Below, one piece after another: positions 26,415 through 36,157 of a stretch of 40,922 bases of DNA. The notes beneath the pieces were generated by a model. The model was not told the DNA's origin. It saw only the letters and a program-made list of their open reading frames with translations, and did not search any database. This DNA comes from an uncultured Paracoccus sp. (GTDB taxonomy: Bacteria > Pseudomonadota > Alphaproteobacteria > Rhodobacterales > Rhodobacteraceae). The stretch is from the NCBI RefSeq assembly GCF_937873615.1, contig NZ_CALMYP010000054.1, forward strand, positions 1 to 40,922, given 5' to 3'. Position 1 is the stretch's first letter; every line of letters starts with the position of its first letter. Position numbers and translations under genes: made by a program.

Positions 26415-27087
26415 TCATCTGGAACAGATGCGTGAAGGCCGCTGCCGCCAGCACCGGCACGGCGATGTTCAGGAAGGGCACCGTCAGGGCGAAGGCGATG
26501 GCGATGCCCAGCAGGGTGACGGTGCCGGCCTTGCGGCGCCTGAGCGTGGCGGCCTCGGTATCGCCCAGATGCCGGCGCGCGGCCATCTGGAAGAACTCGC
26601 GCCCCAGCAGCCAGCCATTGGCGCCATAGAACAGCACCGGCGCCAGCGGACCGAGGAAGGGCGAGGCGATCAGCGTCACCAGCCCGACCAGCAGGACCGC
26701 CGCCATGACCGCCAGCGATTCCCACAGACCGTCCCAGAAATCGGGCTCGGCCCCGCGTCGATGGGGATAGTGGATCGCCTCGACCTCCGAGGCGACGCGT
26801 TCGGCATAAAGGCCGGCGAAGGCGGCGGCGACCGGGGCCATCAGGAAGAAGCCCAGCACCGGCAGGACCAGCAGGCTGCCCCAGCCCAGCAGGGAACCGA
26901 CCGGCACCTCGCCCAGCATCGGCAGGCTCAGCGTGCCCGAGGCGAAGTTGCGCAGCACCCAGAACAGAATGACCTGAAGCGCCACGAACAGCCCGACGGT
27001 CAGCCCGATCCCACGCAGCACCAGCCCGAGGATGCGCGGACGCAGCAGATCTCCCCAGCCAAGGGCGAGGGCGCGGGCCCAGATCAT
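26371..27087 (-). CDS. EI24/CysZ-like membrane protein
   Basis: 238 residues with about four to six hydrophobic helices, including FAGLYAERVASEVEAIHYPHR and ASPFLGPLAPVLFYGANGWLLGREFFQMAA, typical of EI24 domain proteins. E. coli CysZ of this family takes up sulfate, but no cysteine genes are nearby, so the substrate is open. The ATG at 27085-27087 overlaps the stop of the nitroreductase as ATGA. The C-terminal end overlaps DUF1467 convergently. Confidence 0.85.
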   Translation of the reverse strand: MIWARALALGWGDLLRPRILGLVLRGIGLTVGLFVALQVILFWVLRNFASGTLSLPMLGEVPVGSLLGWGSLLVLPVLGFFLMAPVAAAFAGLYAERVASEVEAIHYPHRRGAEPDFWDGLWESLAVMAAVLLVGLVTLIASPFLGPLAPVLFYGANGWLLGREFFQMAARRHLGDTEAATLRRRKAGTVTLLGIAIAFALTVPFLNIAVPVLAAAAFTHLFQMISGSADPSPSHPLG

Positions 27088-27656
27088 GCGAGGACGGTGG
27101 TCCGGGCAGCGATGTCGGGGCGCGGACGCTCGGGCGGGCGGGCCTCTCCGCGGGTGCCGATATGGATGAAGCCGGCGATGCGTTCCTTGCCGGTCAGGCC
27201 CAGATTGGTCCGCGCGAAGGCATCGCCCGTGGCCACGCCGGTCAGCCAGCTGGCACCGAAGCCGCTGGCAAGGGCCGCATTCACCAGACCGAGGCAGACT
27301 GCGCCAGCCGAGAGAAACTGTTCCCATTCGGGGATGGCGGCACCTTCAACCGGGGCCGAGACCACGGCCACGACAACCGGCACGCGGAAGGCATTGCCGT
27401 GCTTTTCGGCCTTTTCGGGCGGATTGCCGGAGGCAAGCGATGCTTCCGCCACCAGCGGTGCGATCCGATCCAGTGCCGCGCCGCGCAGCACGATGAAGCG
27501 CCACGGCTCCAGCTTGCCATGGTCAGGGACGCGCGCGGCCATGGTCAGCAGCTCCGTCAGCTCATCGGCCGAGGGGCCGGGCGCCCCCAGCAATGCGGGG
27601 GGATAGGAACGGCGCTGGCTCAGGAAATCCAGCACGGCGGCTTGTTTGTCGGTCAT
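27084..27656 (-). CDS. Nitroreductase family flavoprotein (YdjA-like)
   Basis: 190 residues, FMN-dependent NAD(P)H oxidoreductase fold. Begins with FLSQRRSYPPALLGAPGPS (FMN-binding RRS), then AARVPDHGKLEPWRFIVLRG, and GFGASWLTGVATGD near 135-150; short length fits the YdjA group. Natural substrate unknown. AAAGGAG precedes the ATG. Operon with the EI24 gene. Confidence 0.9.
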   Translation of the reverse strand: MTDKQAAVLDFLSQRRSYPPALLGAPGPSADELTELLTMAARVPDHGKLEPWRFIVLRGAALDRIAPLVAEASLASGNPPEKAEKHGNAFRVPVVVAVVSAPVEGAAIPEWEQFLSAGAVCLGLVNAALASGFGASWLTGVATGDAFARTNLGLTGKERIAGFIHIGTRGEARPPERPRPDIAARTTVLA

Positions 27657-27743
27657 CGGCCTCTCCTTTGTCGGTTCATCTAATCAGGCCTGCGACCGAC
27701 GCCAAGGGTTGACGCGGAAGGTTCCTGCGCAAATGAACGGGGG

Positions 27744-28007
27744 ATGAAAGCGAAACTGCCAGATCTCAGCCATCTTGCCCGGCCCGGCGCCATTATTGAG
27801 GTGCGGGTGACGCCCAAGGCCTCGGCCAACCGGATCGTGCATGAGGACGGGCAGATCCGCGTCTTCGTCACCACCGTGCCGGAAGGCGGGCGCGCCAATG
27901 CGGCGGTGGGGAAACTGCTGGCCAAGGCGCTTGGTCTGGCGCCGTCGCGGCTGGAACTGCTGCGCGGCGAGACCTCGCGCGACAAGCAGTTCCGCGTCGA
28001 TCCCTAG
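27744..28007 (+). CDS. DUF167 (YggU) family protein
   Basis: 87 residues. Conserved RVTPKASANRI (about 21-31), VTTVPEGGRANAAVGKLLAKALG and LLRGETSRDKQFRV, the complete DUF167 fold. Function not established; structures suggest nucleic acid contact. The 3' end overlaps the next gene on the other strand by four bases. Confidence 0.92.
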   Translation: MKAKLPDLSHLARPGAIIEVRVTPKASANRIVHEDGQIRVFVTTVPEGGRANAAVGKLLAKALGLAPSRLELLRGETSRDKQFRVDP

Positions 28008-28240
28008 CGTCGATCCAGACGATAGCCGCCCTCGGGCAAGTTAAGCGCCGCGCGCAACTCGTCCACCTGGCGCATGCTCAAGGTGATCTCGCTGTAACGG
28101 TCGGTATCGGGCTCGTCCTGGCGCAGCACCACGCGGTCGTCGAAGGCGGTGATGATCACGTCGCCTTGCAGGGGCGCGGTTTCGGGTTCGTCGATCAGGG
28201 TAATGACGGTGGCGTCGAAGTCGTGCTCGATGGTGAACAT
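28004..28240 (-). CDS. Small hypothetical protein, 78 residues
   Basis: Acidic protein MFTIEHDFDATVITLIDE..., with alternating strands and an LSMRQVDELRAALNL helix near the end; no signal or membrane part. The codon bias fits the genome and GAGGCAGG lies 9 bases before the ATG, so I take it as a real gene. Family not recognised. It is divergent from the M48 protease gene. Confidence 0.75.
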   Translation of the reverse strand: MFTIEHDFDATVITLIDEPETAPLQGDVIITAFDDRVVLRQDEPDTDRYSEITLSMRQVDELRAALNLPEGGYRLDRR

Positions 28241-28369
28241 ATGGGCCTGCCTCGCTTCGCGGTCTTGTGTCGATTATGTCGCAGTTTCCCCGGCAGGGTG
28301 GACGGAACGGGTTTGCCTCGCAAGGGGGGCTTCTCTATTCTGCGCGTCGGACATCTGTGGAAAGTGATC

Positions 28370-29143
28370 ATGCGCGTGACGACCCTTCGCCTTGCCCTGC
28401 TGAGCGTCATTGGCGCGGCTGCCCTGTCGGCCTGCGCCCCAATTCCGGCCGAGACGCCGAATGCCCCGGCGCCGCGCCAGCAGACGCCCGAAGTTGCCGT
28501 TGCGGCGCCTGTTCAGGTGACACCGCAATCACCGCGGCAGGCCGCGCGCAACTTCATCAGCGTGATCAGCAAGATGGAGCCTGCGGTAGAGCGCGAATGC
28601 GTCGCCCGGCGCACCGCCAATATCAATTGCGATTACCAGTTCGTCGTCGATGACCGGCTGGAGATGGAACCGAATGCCTTCCAGACGCTGGACGATTCCG
28701 GTCGGCCGATCATCGGCTTTACCGTATCGCTGATTGCGGCGGCGCAGAATGCCGATGAACTGGCCTTCGTCGTCGGGCACGAGGCCAGCCACCACATCCT
28801 GAACCACCTCGACCGCAAGGCAAACTCGGCGACGGCAGGGGCGGTGATCCTGGGCGGGCTGGCAGCGGCGGCTGGGGCCGATTCCTCGACGATCAGCAGC
28901 ATCCAGCGCGTCGGTGCGACGGTTGGTTCGCGGGTCTATTCGAAAGACTGGGAGCTTCAGGCCGATTACATGGGGGCGATCATCACGTTGAATGCCGGCT
29001 ATGATCCGGTCAATGGCGCCGAGTTCTTCCGCCGCATGCCGGATCCGGGGAATCGGGTGTTGGGTTCGCACCCCTCGACCGCCTCGCGCATGGCCCAGGT
29101 CCGGCGCGCCGTTGCCGATGTTCGGGCCGGACGGACGCGCTGA
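28370..29143 (+). CDS. Lipoprotein M48 metalloprotease
   Basis: 257 residues. Lipoprotein signal peptide with lipobox LSAC (C22), so anchored to a membrane facing the periplasm. A low-complexity Pro/Ala linker (23-60) precedes the M48 domain: zinc motif HEASH (137-141) in ELAFVVGHEASHHILNH, and the third ligand glutamate in WELQADYMG. Ends with HPSTASRMAQVRRAV, typical of BepA/LoiP-like proteases that look after outer membrane proteins. ATG at 28370 gives an exact signal peptide; earlier in-frame starts would not. Confidence 0.92.
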   Translation: MRVTTLRLALLSVIGAAALSACAPIPAETPNAPAPRQQTPEVAVAAPVQVTPQSPRQAARNFISVISKMEPAVERECVARRTANINCDYQFVVDDRLEMEPNAFQTLDDSGRPIIGFTVSLIAAAQNADELAFVVGHEASHHILNHLDRKANSATAGAVILGGLAAAAGADSSTISSIQRVGATVGSRVYSKDWELQADYMGAIITLNAGYDPVNGAEFFRRMPDPGNRVLGSHPSTASRMAQVRRAVADVRAGRTR

Positions 29144-29439
29144 ACGAACGGCTGCCGGTTACCCTATGTCAAATTTGCTGAATCCCATCCGAAAGTATGG
29201 GATGTGGATGCCCTAAATTCCGGGTATTAACCGGAGTTGTGCTTGCGCTGTCGTGACCGGGCCGAGGTTGCCGGCATCCTTGCCTTTGGCGAGCAGTGTC
29301 GTTCCAGGTAAGATTACGCAGCGTAAATTTGGCGGTGAAGTTGCGCAGGCCGCCCGCGTCCCGATCTGTATTGAACGAGTTAGGTGCAAAAGCGAAACGG
29401 GTGAACCGCAATGCGCGATGTCATCCATAGGAGACAGGC
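29144..29439. other. Non-coding, relatively AT-rich stretch upstream of a hypothetical gene
   Basis: No supported gene. Contains a stem ATCCCAT / ATGGGAT at about 29186-29207 (possible weak terminator of the M48 gene) and a 13-base palindrome TTACG-CAG-CGTAA at 29314-29326 that might bind a dimeric regulator. Promoter of the 29440 gene probably lies here; I see no clear -35/-10 pair. Confidence 0.5.
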
Positions 29440-29802
29440 ATGATTGGCGTCGTTATCTGGAGCAGTGAAGCGACCCGAAAGGCGGTGATCTGGTGCGAGG
29501 ACCAGGGTCCGCTGGCCTATCTGCGCGGATGTGACAGCCTGCTTGACGATGCCGATTGGCCGGTGCCGGGCGATCTTCTGCAACTCGAATGTGAAATCAT
29601 AGGCAGCCTGCGTCACGCCCGCGCAGTCAGCCTGATTGCGCCGAGGGTCTGTCCGCAACTGCCCGATGCTCTATTGGGAAAGACCAACCGACCGGGTTCT
29701 CACCTGCAGATCGTGCATCGAAACGATGCGCTGCCTGCGCCAGAAACGGAAGATCAGGACCTCGATGCAGGGCCGCCTTTGTCAGCCGCGACCGGATGCT
29801 GA
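29440..29802 (+). CDS. Hypothetical protein, 120 residues
   Basis: Starts MIGVVIWSSEATRKAVIWCEDQGPLAYL; the first ~70 residues look like a compact mixed alpha/beta domain (QLECEIIGSLRHARAVSLI), the rest is polar and probably disordered. An ideal AGGAGA lies 6 bases before the ATG. The start resembles short proteins of Rhodobacterales that I cannot name. No signal peptide or membrane helix. Stands alone before the convergent ilvN. Confidence 0.65.
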   Translation: MIGVVIWSSEATRKAVIWCEDQGPLAYLRGCDSLLDDADWPVPGDLLQLECEIIGSLRHARAVSLIAPRVCPQLPDALLGKTNRPGSHLQIVHRNDALPAPETEDQDLDAGPPLSAATGC

Positions 29803-29847
29803 GGATATCGGGCGCCGGTCGGAACCGGCCCCCGGAAACGCTGCGCT

Positions 29848-30405
29848 TCAGGCGCCCCGCGCCAGTGCCGCAACCCCGGTCCGCGCCTGATCGCTGAGCC
29901 CGAGCGGGCGCATCAGATCGGCGAAGGCATCCAGTTTCTCGGGCGAGCCGTTGATCTCGAAGACGAAGCTGGTCAGCGTCGAATCGATGACATTGGCCCG
30001 GAAGATTTCTGCGATGCGCAGCGCCTCGACCCGGTGATCGCCGGTGCCCACGACCTTGAACAGGCCCAGTTCACGCTCGATGCTCGGGCCGTCGGTGGTC
30101 AGGTCATGGACCTCGTGGACCGGCACGATGCGGCCAAGCTGGGCCTTGATCTGCACGATCACCGAGGGCGTCCCGCGGGTCACGATGGTGATGCGCGAGC
30201 GGTGGCCCTCGTGGTCGGTTTCGGCCACGGTCAGGCTGTCGATGTTATAGCCGCGCCCCGAGAACAGGCCGATCACCCGCGCCAGCACGCCGGGCTCGTT
30301 TTCCACCAGCACGGCGAGGGTGTGGCGTTCCTCGATCTGCGCATTCGGGTCGCGCAGGTCATAGGCGGAATGGCTGGTCGAGCCCTGCTTGATGTTCAGA
30401 ACCAT
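29848..30405 (-). CDS. ilvN: Acetolactate synthase small (regulatory) subunit
   Basis: 185 residues. ACT domain at about 27-100 (HTLAVLVENEPGVLARVIGLFSGRGYNIDSLTV), the valine-binding site for feedback inhibition, and a C-terminal domain with RVEALRIAEIFRANVIDSTLTSFVFEINGSPEKLDAF. Sits 11 bases after the catalytic subunit gene on the same strand, so the two are one operon. A short stem GCCGGT / ACCGGC (29814-29829) lies after its stop. Confidence 0.97.
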   Translation of the reverse strand: MVLNIKQGSTSHSAYDLRDPNAQIEERHTLAVLVENEPGVLARVIGLFSGRGYNIDSLTVAETDHEGHRSRITIVTRGTPSVIVQIKAQLGRIVPVHEVHDLTTDGPSIERELGLFKVVGTGDHRVEALRIAEIFRANVIDSTLTSFVFEINGSPEKLDAFADLMRPLGLSDQARTGVAALARGA

Positions 30406-30416
30406 GATCTCGCTCC

Positions 30417-32162
30417 TTAAACCAGTGCCGCGCCGCCGCTGAATGCCTCTGCCTCTGGGGACAGAAGCATTTCGTTATGCGGCTTGCCCGAGGGGATCAT
30501 CGGGAAGCAGTTCTCGTGCTTCTCGACCAGCACATCGAGGATGAACGGCCCGTCATATTCGATCATCTCGCGGATCGCATCGTCGAGTTCCGCCGGGTCG
30601 CTGACCTGCCGGCCCTTGCAGCCGAAAGCCTCGGCCAGCTTGACGAAATCGGGCAGGCTGTCCGACCAGGACTGGCTGTAACGCTCGCCATGCAGCAATT
30701 GCTGCCATTGCCGGACCATGCCCAGACGTTCGTTGTTCAGGATGAACTGCTTGACCGGGGCGCGGAACTGCACCGCCGTGCCCATTTCCTGCATGTTCAT
30801 CAGCCAGGACGCATCGCCCGCGACATTGATGACAAGCGCGTCGGGATGGGCGACCTGAACGCCGACCGAGGCCGGCAGCCCGTAACCCATGGTCCCCAGC
30901 CCGCCCGAGGTCATCCAGCGGTTCGGCTCGTCGAATTGCAGGAATTGCGCGGCCCACATCTGGTGCTGGCCGACCTCGGTCGCGATATAGCGGTCGCGGT
31001 CCTTGGTCAGCGCCTCAAGCCGTTCCAGTGCGTGCTGCGGCTTGATGACCGAGTCAGAGTTCGTATAGGCGAGGCATTTCACCTCGCGCCATTGCTCGAT
31101 CTGGGTCCACCACTTGCGGACCGCCTCCGAATTGGTCTTGCGGCCGCGCGACTTCCAGATCTTCAGCATGTCTTCCAGCACATGGCCGACATCGCCCTGA
31201 ATCGGAAGTTCGACATGGACGATCTTGTTGATCGAGGACGGGTCGATATCGATCTGCGCCTTGACCGAGCCGGGGCTGAAATCGGCCACCCGCCCGGTGA
31301 TGCGGTCGTCGAAACGCGCGCCCACGGCAATCATCAGGTCGCAGCCATGCATGGCGAGGTTCGCCTCGTACATGCCGTGCATCCCCAGCATCCCCAGCCA
31401 GTTCTTGCCCGAGGCCGGATAGGCGCCAAGCCCCATCAGCGTCGAGGTGATCGGGAAGCCGGTCGCGTCGACCAGTTCGCGCAGAAGCTGGCTGGCGCCG
31501 GGGCCGGAATTGATGACACCGCCGCCGGTATAGAAGATCGGGCGTTCGGCCTGTTCCATCAACTCGACCAGACGGGTGATGGATTCGATGTCGCCCTTGC
31601 GGCGGGGCTGGTAATTCGAGGTGTCGACCTGCTTCGGGCCGACATATTCGGCCTCGGCGAATTGCACATCCTTCGGGATGTCGATCAGCACCGGCCCGGG
31701 ACGGCCCGAGGTGGCGACGTTGAAGGCCTGGTGGATGGTCGCGGCCAGCTTCTCGGTATCCTTCACCAGCCAGTTATGCTTGGTGCAGGGCCGGGTGATG
31801 CCGACGGTATCGGCCTCCTGAAAGCCATCGGTGCCGACAAGGAAGGTCGGAACCTGCCCGGACAGAACGACCAGCGGGATCGAATCCAGCAGCGCATCGG
31901 TCATGCCGGTGACAGCGTTCGTCGCCCCGGGCCCCGAGGTAACCAGCACGACGCCGGGCTTGCCGGTCGAGCGGGCATAGCCCTCGGCCATATGAACCGC
32001 CCCCTGTTCGTGGCGGACAAGGATATGCTGGATGTCGTTCTGCTGGAACAGCTCGTCATAAATGGGTAGTACCGCCCCGCCCGGATAGCCGAATACCGTG
32101 TCGACGCCCTGATCGCGCAGAGCTTCGACAATCATTCTCGCACCCGTCATCTTTCGGGACAT
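30417..32162 (-). CDS. ilvB: Acetolactate synthase large (catalytic) subunit
   Basis: 581 residues. ThDP-dependent enzyme making acetolactate or acetohydroxybutyrate for valine, leucine and isoleucine. The catalytic glutamate is E52 in VRHEQGAVHMAEGYARSTG; the ThDP/Mg motif is INVAGDASWLMNMQEMGTA (GDxS...N) and the FAD-binding middle domain is complete. Ends in the large-subunit signature HENCFPMIPSGKPHNEML. GAGG lies 7 bases before the ATG. The 160-base leader (32163-32322) holds GC stems but no leucine/valine-rich leader peptide that I can find. Confidence 0.97.
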   Translation of the reverse strand: MSRKMTGARMIVEALRDQGVDTVFGYPGGAVLPIYDELFQQNDIQHILVRHEQGAVHMAEGYARSTGKPGVVLVTSGPGATNAVTGMTDALLDSIPLVVLSGQVPTFLVGTDGFQEADTVGITRPCTKHNWLVKDTEKLAATIHQAFNVATSGRPGPVLIDIPKDVQFAEAEYVGPKQVDTSNYQPRRKGDIESITRLVELMEQAERPIFYTGGGVINSGPGASQLLRELVDATGFPITSTLMGLGAYPASGKNWLGMLGMHGMYEANLAMHGCDLMIAVGARFDDRITGRVADFSPGSVKAQIDIDPSSINKIVHVELPIQGDVGHVLEDMLKIWKSRGRKTNSEAVRKWWTQIEQWREVKCLAYTNSDSVIKPQHALERLEALTKDRDRYIATEVGQHQMWAAQFLQFDEPNRWMTSGGLGTMGYGLPASVGVQVAHPDALVINVAGDASWLMNMQEMGTAVQFRAPVKQFILNNERLGMVRQWQQLLHGERYSQSWSDSLPDFVKLAEAFGCKGRQVSDPAELDDAIREMIEYDGPFILDVLVEKHENCFPMIPSGKPHNEMLLSPEAEAFSGGAALV

Positions 32163-32322
32163 GGGACTACCTCATCTTGTGATTGCGGTGGCAGGACCGC
32201 AGCGGAAACAAGGCACGGCTTTGCCGCGCCGCCGCAAATTATGGGCGGGGCGCGGCAGGGTCAATGGTTAAAATGGACAAAAATGACGCGGGCGAGGTAA
32301 TTTGCGCAATATTATTTCGCGA

Positions 32323-33150
32323 TCAGGGCAGGTCGATCCGCGCCACCTGCTCGACAATGGGGTCGACCGCCAGGGGATGCGCCTCGTCGCAATGATCCGC
32401 CGGGTTGCCGAGATCCTGCCAGACCCCGCCCTTGTAGATCTCCAGCGCCGAAAAGCGGGACTTGTAGTCCATCTTCCGGCTGCCCGGCACCCAATAGCCC
32501 AGATAGACATAGGGCAGGCCGGTTTCCCGGGCGAGTTCGATATGGTCGAGGATGATATGCGTTCCAAGGCTGCGCGCGCTCATCCGAGGATCGAAGAAGC
32601 TGTAAACCAGCGACAGCCCGTCATCGAGCACATCGGTCAGGCAGACGGCGGCCAGATCGCTCGGCTCGGTATCCGGGCTGGCTTTGGTGCTGTCGGGGCC
32701 GCGATATTCGACGACACGGGTGCGCACGGCGGATTCCTCGATCATCGCGGCGAATTCGAAGATATCCATATCGGCCATGCCGCCATCGGCATGGCGATGA
32801 TCCAGATAGCGGCGGAACAGGTCGAACTGCTCCTCGGTCGCCCAGGCACTGGTGGCGAGCCTTTGCAGATCGGCGTTCTGGCGCGCGACCCGGCGCTGAG
32901 TCCGGCTTGGGACGAAATCGGCGACGCGGATGCGGGCCGACATGCAGGCGACGCAGCTTTCGCAACTGGGCCGATACAGCACGTTCTGCGACCGGCGGAA
33001 GCCCTGCCGCGACAGGGCGTTGTTCAGCTCCTGCGCATTGCCGGGATGCAGCGCGGTGAACAGCTTCCGCTCGGCCCGGCCATGCAGATAGGGGCAGGGC
33101 TGTGGCGCCGTGACATAGAATTGCGGCGCATGTGTCAGCGTATGGCGCAT
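32323..33150 (-). CDS. bpt: Aspartate/glutamate leucyltransferase (ATE-related, Bpt)
   Basis: 275 residues. Transfers leucine from Leu-tRNA to N-terminal Asp/Glu of proteins, marking them for ClpAP under the N-end rule. N-terminal ATE domain with [16 protein letters not shown] and the cysteine pair [12 protein letters not shown] (redox or Fe-S binding in ATE proteins), C-terminal GNAT-like part with [25 protein letters not shown] and [22 protein letters not shown]. Starts at the ATG at 33148-33150 ([14 protein letters not shown]), as homologues do. Divergent from glnE. Confidence 0.9.
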   Translation of the reverse strand: MRHTLTHAPQFYVTAPQPCPYLHGRAERKLFTALHPGNAQELNNALSRQGFRRSQNVLYRPSCESCVACMSARIRVADFVPSRTQRRVARQNADLQRLATSAWATEEQFDLFRRYLDHRHADGGMADMDIFEFAAMIEESAVRTRVVEYRGPDSTKASPDTEPSDLAAVCLTDVLDDGLSLVYSFFDPRMSARSLGTHIILDHIELARETGLPYVYLGYWVPGSRKMDYKSRFSALEIYKGGVWQDLGNPADHCDEAHPLAVDPIVEQVARIDLP

Positions 33151-33323
33151 CGTCCATCCCGTATCAGTTGTTCGCGTGTTCCGACGGTGCGGTGCTGTCT
33201 GCCAAGACCTGCTGTCATGCGATCCCGTAAGCCGAATTACTGAGCAATACGGTAGCAACAGTCCCGGCTCAGGCCAAGCATTGATATTGGTTCGATGGGT
33301 CGGCGCCAATTGACGCCGATGCG

Positions 33324-36137
33324 ATGAAGGCCCTAACTCGGGTCATGGATTTCGCTGACCGCATCACCCGCCTGCCCATCGCCCATGACCCCGCCCGCGC
33401 CGCTGAGGCGAGGGCGCTTTTTTCCGGTCTTTCCGGTCCGATGGCCGACCTGATCGCGGGGACAGCCGGGTGCAGCCCCTATCTGTGGTCGCTGATGCAG
33501 AAAGAGGCCGAATGGCTGGCCGGGGCAGGACTGACCGACGATCTGGTCGCGCGGGTGCTGGAAGGCTGCGCCGATCTCGACGCCGAGGCGCTCGGGCCGG
33601 CGCTGCGTCAGGCCAAGCGCCGGGTCGCGCTGATGGCGGCACTGGCGGATCTGGGCGGCGCCTGGCGGCTGGAACAGGTCACCGGCGCGCTGACCGATCT
33701 GGCCGACCGCGCCACCGATCTTGCGCTGCGCGCCCATCTGCGCCGCGAGATCGACCGTGGCAAGCTGCCCGACACCGATGCCGATGCCGGCGGAATCTTC
33801 ACCATGGCCATGGGCAAGATGGGCGCGGGAGAGCTGAATTACAGCTCGGACATCGACCTGATCGTGCTTTACGACGATGCAGCCTATGACCCGGGCGACC
33901 AGCACGAGGCGCGGGCGGCGCTGATCCGGGCAACCCGCAAGATGGCGGCGACGCTGTCGGACAATACCGAACACGGCTATGTCTTCCGAACCGATCTGCG
34001 CCTGCGTCCCGATGCGGCGGTGACGCCGGTCTGCCTCTCGGCCTCGGCGGCGCTTGCCTATTACGAGGCCGAGGGCCGGACCTGGGAACGCGCCGCCTAT
34101 ATCAAGGCCAGGCCCTGTGCCGGCGACATCGCCGCAGGCCTGCGTTTCCTGGACGATCTGCGACCCTTCGTCTGGCGCAAGCATCTGGATTTCGCGGCCA
34201 TTCAGGACGCCCATGACATGCGGCTGCGGATCCGCGATCACAAGGGTCTGGGCGGCAGGCTGACCATTCCGGGCCATAACATGAAGCTCGGCCAAGGCGG
34301 CATCCGCGAGATCGAGTTCTTTACCCAGACCCGCCAGCTGATCGCCGGCGGCCGCGACCCCGACCTGCGCGGACGCGGCACGGTCGGGGCGCTGGCTGCT
34401 TTGGCGGTAAAGGGCTGGGTTCCCGATGACATCGCCCGCGAGTTGACCGATCATTACCGCCAGCACCGCGACATCGAACATCGCATCCAGATGGTGAACG
34501 ACGCCCAGACCCATGACCTGCCGAAAGAGCAGGACGGGCTGCTGAACATCGCCAATATGATGGGCGAAAGCGATCTCGACGCCTGGAGCGATCGGCTGCG
34601 CCAGCGGCTGGAGCGTGTCGAGACCCTGACCGACGCCTTCTTCGCGCCCTCGGACAGCGCGCCCTTGCCGGATCTCTCCGACGAGGCCAGGGCGATCATC
34701 GACCGCTGGGACAGCTATGCGGCGCTGCGTTCGACCCGGGCGCAGCAGGTCTTCCGACGCATCAAGCCCGACCTTCTCGGACGCCTGAGCCGTGCCGCCC
34801 ATTCCGATGCCGCATTGGCGCGCTTCGACGGTTTCCTGCAGGCGCTGCCGGCGGGGGTGCAGCTTTTCTCGCTGTTCGAGGCCAATCCGCAACTGGTCGA
34901 TCTGATCGTCGATATCTGCGCGACGGCACCGGGCCTGGCCGCCTATCTCGGTCGCTATCCCGAGGTGCTGGATGCCGTGCTCGGCGGGTCGTTCTTCGAA
35001 CCTTGGCCGGGCGATGACGCATTGCGCGAGGATCTGTCGCAACGCCTGCGCCAGTGCATGGAGGCGCGCGACGGCGGCTATGAACGCGCGTTGGAAGAGG
35101 TGCGGCGTTGGGCGCATGACTGGCAGTTCCGCGTCGGCGTGCATCACCTGCGCGGCCTGTCCGATGCGGCGCAGGTGGGGCGTGAATATGCCGATATCGC
35201 CGATGCGGCGATTGCGGCGCTGCTGCCCCATGTCGTCGATGAACTGGCCGTGCGGCATGGTCCGCCGCCGGGCCGGGGGGCGGTGGTCATGGGCATGGGC
35301 TCGCTTGGGGCGCGGCGCCTGAACGCGGCCTCGGATCTCGACCTGATCGTGATCTACGATGCCGACGGGGTCGAGGAATCGACGGGGCGCAAGCCGCTGG
35401 CACCGCGCGCCTGGTATGCGAAGCTGACCCAGTCGCTGATTACGGCGCTGTCGGCGCAGACTGCCTCCGGGCGGCTATACGAGGTCGACATGCGCTTGCG
35501 CCCCTCGGGCCGGCAGGGGCCGGTCGCGACCTCGGTGCAGTCATTCCGCAATTACCAGATGACCGAGGCCTGGACATGGGAGCACCTTGCCCTGACCCGC
35601 GCCCGGGTGGTGGCCGATTGCGGCGCGGAGGGTGCTGCCCTCGCCCAGGAGATCGAGGCCCTGCGGGTCGAGGTCATGGCGGCGCATGGCGGTGATGATC
35701 GCGTCATGCCCGATCTTGCCGACATGCGGCAACGCATTTTCGCGGCCAAATCGCCCGATGGCGTCTGGGAGGCCAAGATCGGCCCGGGCCGGCTTCAGGA
35801 CATCGAATTGCTGGGCCAGAGCTTTGCCCTGCGCGGTGCCGATCCCGCCCGTGGCCCCGAGGCGCAGTTGCGCGCCGGTGGCCGTCTCGGGCTGATGCCG
35901 AAGGATCGGGTCGAGACCCTGCTTTCGGCGCAGCGCTTCCTGTGGCGGCTGCAGGTTGCCGGTCGCTTGCTGAGCGAGACTGCACTGAACATGGAGGAAC
36001 TCGGTCCCGGCGGTCAGGAATTCCTGCTGCGAGAAACCGATTGCGCCGATCTCGACGCGCTTCGCACACGGCTGTCCGGGGTGGTCGAAAGTGCCGGTGC
36101 CATCATCGACGTGGCGACGGGACCCACCGCCGGTTGA
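33324..36137 (+). CDS. glnE: Bifunctional glutamine synthetase adenylyltransferase/removing enzyme
   Basis: 937 residues. Adds and removes AMP on glutamine synthetase under PII control. Two nucleotidyltransferase domains, each with the G-x-G...D-x-D motif: [22 protein letters not shown] (about 170-191, removing) and [23 protein letters not shown] (about 655-677, adding), with helical linkers. The start at 33324 is the longest; an ATG at 33345 ([11 protein letters not shown]) is equally plausible, since neither has a good ribosome binding site. Transcribed alone, followed by a convergent glycosyltransferase gene. Confidence 0.95.
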   Translation: MKALTRVMDFADRITRLPIAHDPARAAEARALFSGLSGPMADLIAGTAGCSPYLWSLMQKEAEWLAGAGLTDDLVARVLEGCADLDAEALGPALRQAKRRVALMAALADLGGAWRLEQVTGALTDLADRATDLALRAHLRREIDRGKLPDTDADAGGIFTMAMGKMGAGELNYSSDIDLIVLYDDAAYDPGDQHEARAALIRATRKMAATLSDNTEHGYVFRTDLRLRPDAAVTPVCLSASAALAYYEAEGRTWERAAYIKARPCAGDIAAGLRFLDDLRPFVWRKHLDFAAIQDAHDMRLRIRDHKGLGGRLTIPGHNMKLGQGGIREIEFFTQTRQLIAGGRDPDLRGRGTVGALAALAVKGWVPDDIARELTDHYRQHRDIEHRIQMVNDAQTHDLPKEQDGLLNIANMMGESDLDAWSDRLRQRLERVETLTDAFFAPSDSAPLPDLSDEARAIIDRWDSYAALRSTRAQQVFRRIKPDLLGRLSRAAHSDAALARFDGFLQALPAGVQLFSLFEANPQLVDLIVDICATAPGLAAYLGRYPEVLDAVLGGSFFEPWPGDDALREDLSQRLRQCMEARDGGYERALEEVRRWAHDWQFRVGVHHLRGLSDAAQVGREYADIADAAIAALLPHVVDELAVRHGPPPGRGAVVMGMGSLGARRLNAASDLDLIVIYDADGVEESTGRKPLAPRAWYAKLTQSLITALSAQTASGRLYEVDMRLRPSGRQGPVATSVQSFRNYQMTEAWTWEHLALTRARVVADCGAEGAALAQEIEALRVEVMAAHGGDDRVMPDLADMRQRIFAAKSPDGVWEAKIGPGRLQDIELLGQSFALRGADPARGPEAQLRAGGRLGLMPKDRVETLLSAQRFLWRLQVAGRLLSETALNMEELGPGGQEFLLRETDCADLDALRTRLSGVVESAGAIIDVATGPTAG

Positions 36138-36157
36138 GTCGGGCGGGTGGCTGCGGG

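Noticed and set aside
32163-32322. Attenuator with leader peptide in front of ilvB
   Set aside because: No ATG with a run of Leu, Val or Ile codons was found in the leader, and no clear terminator/antiterminator pair.
33333-35258. 641-codon frame opposite glnE, and a 642-codon frame at 35942-37870 opposite the glycosyltransferase
   Set aside because: Both follow the third-position bias of the real gene on the other strand; composition is Gln/Arg/His-rich and no motif is present.
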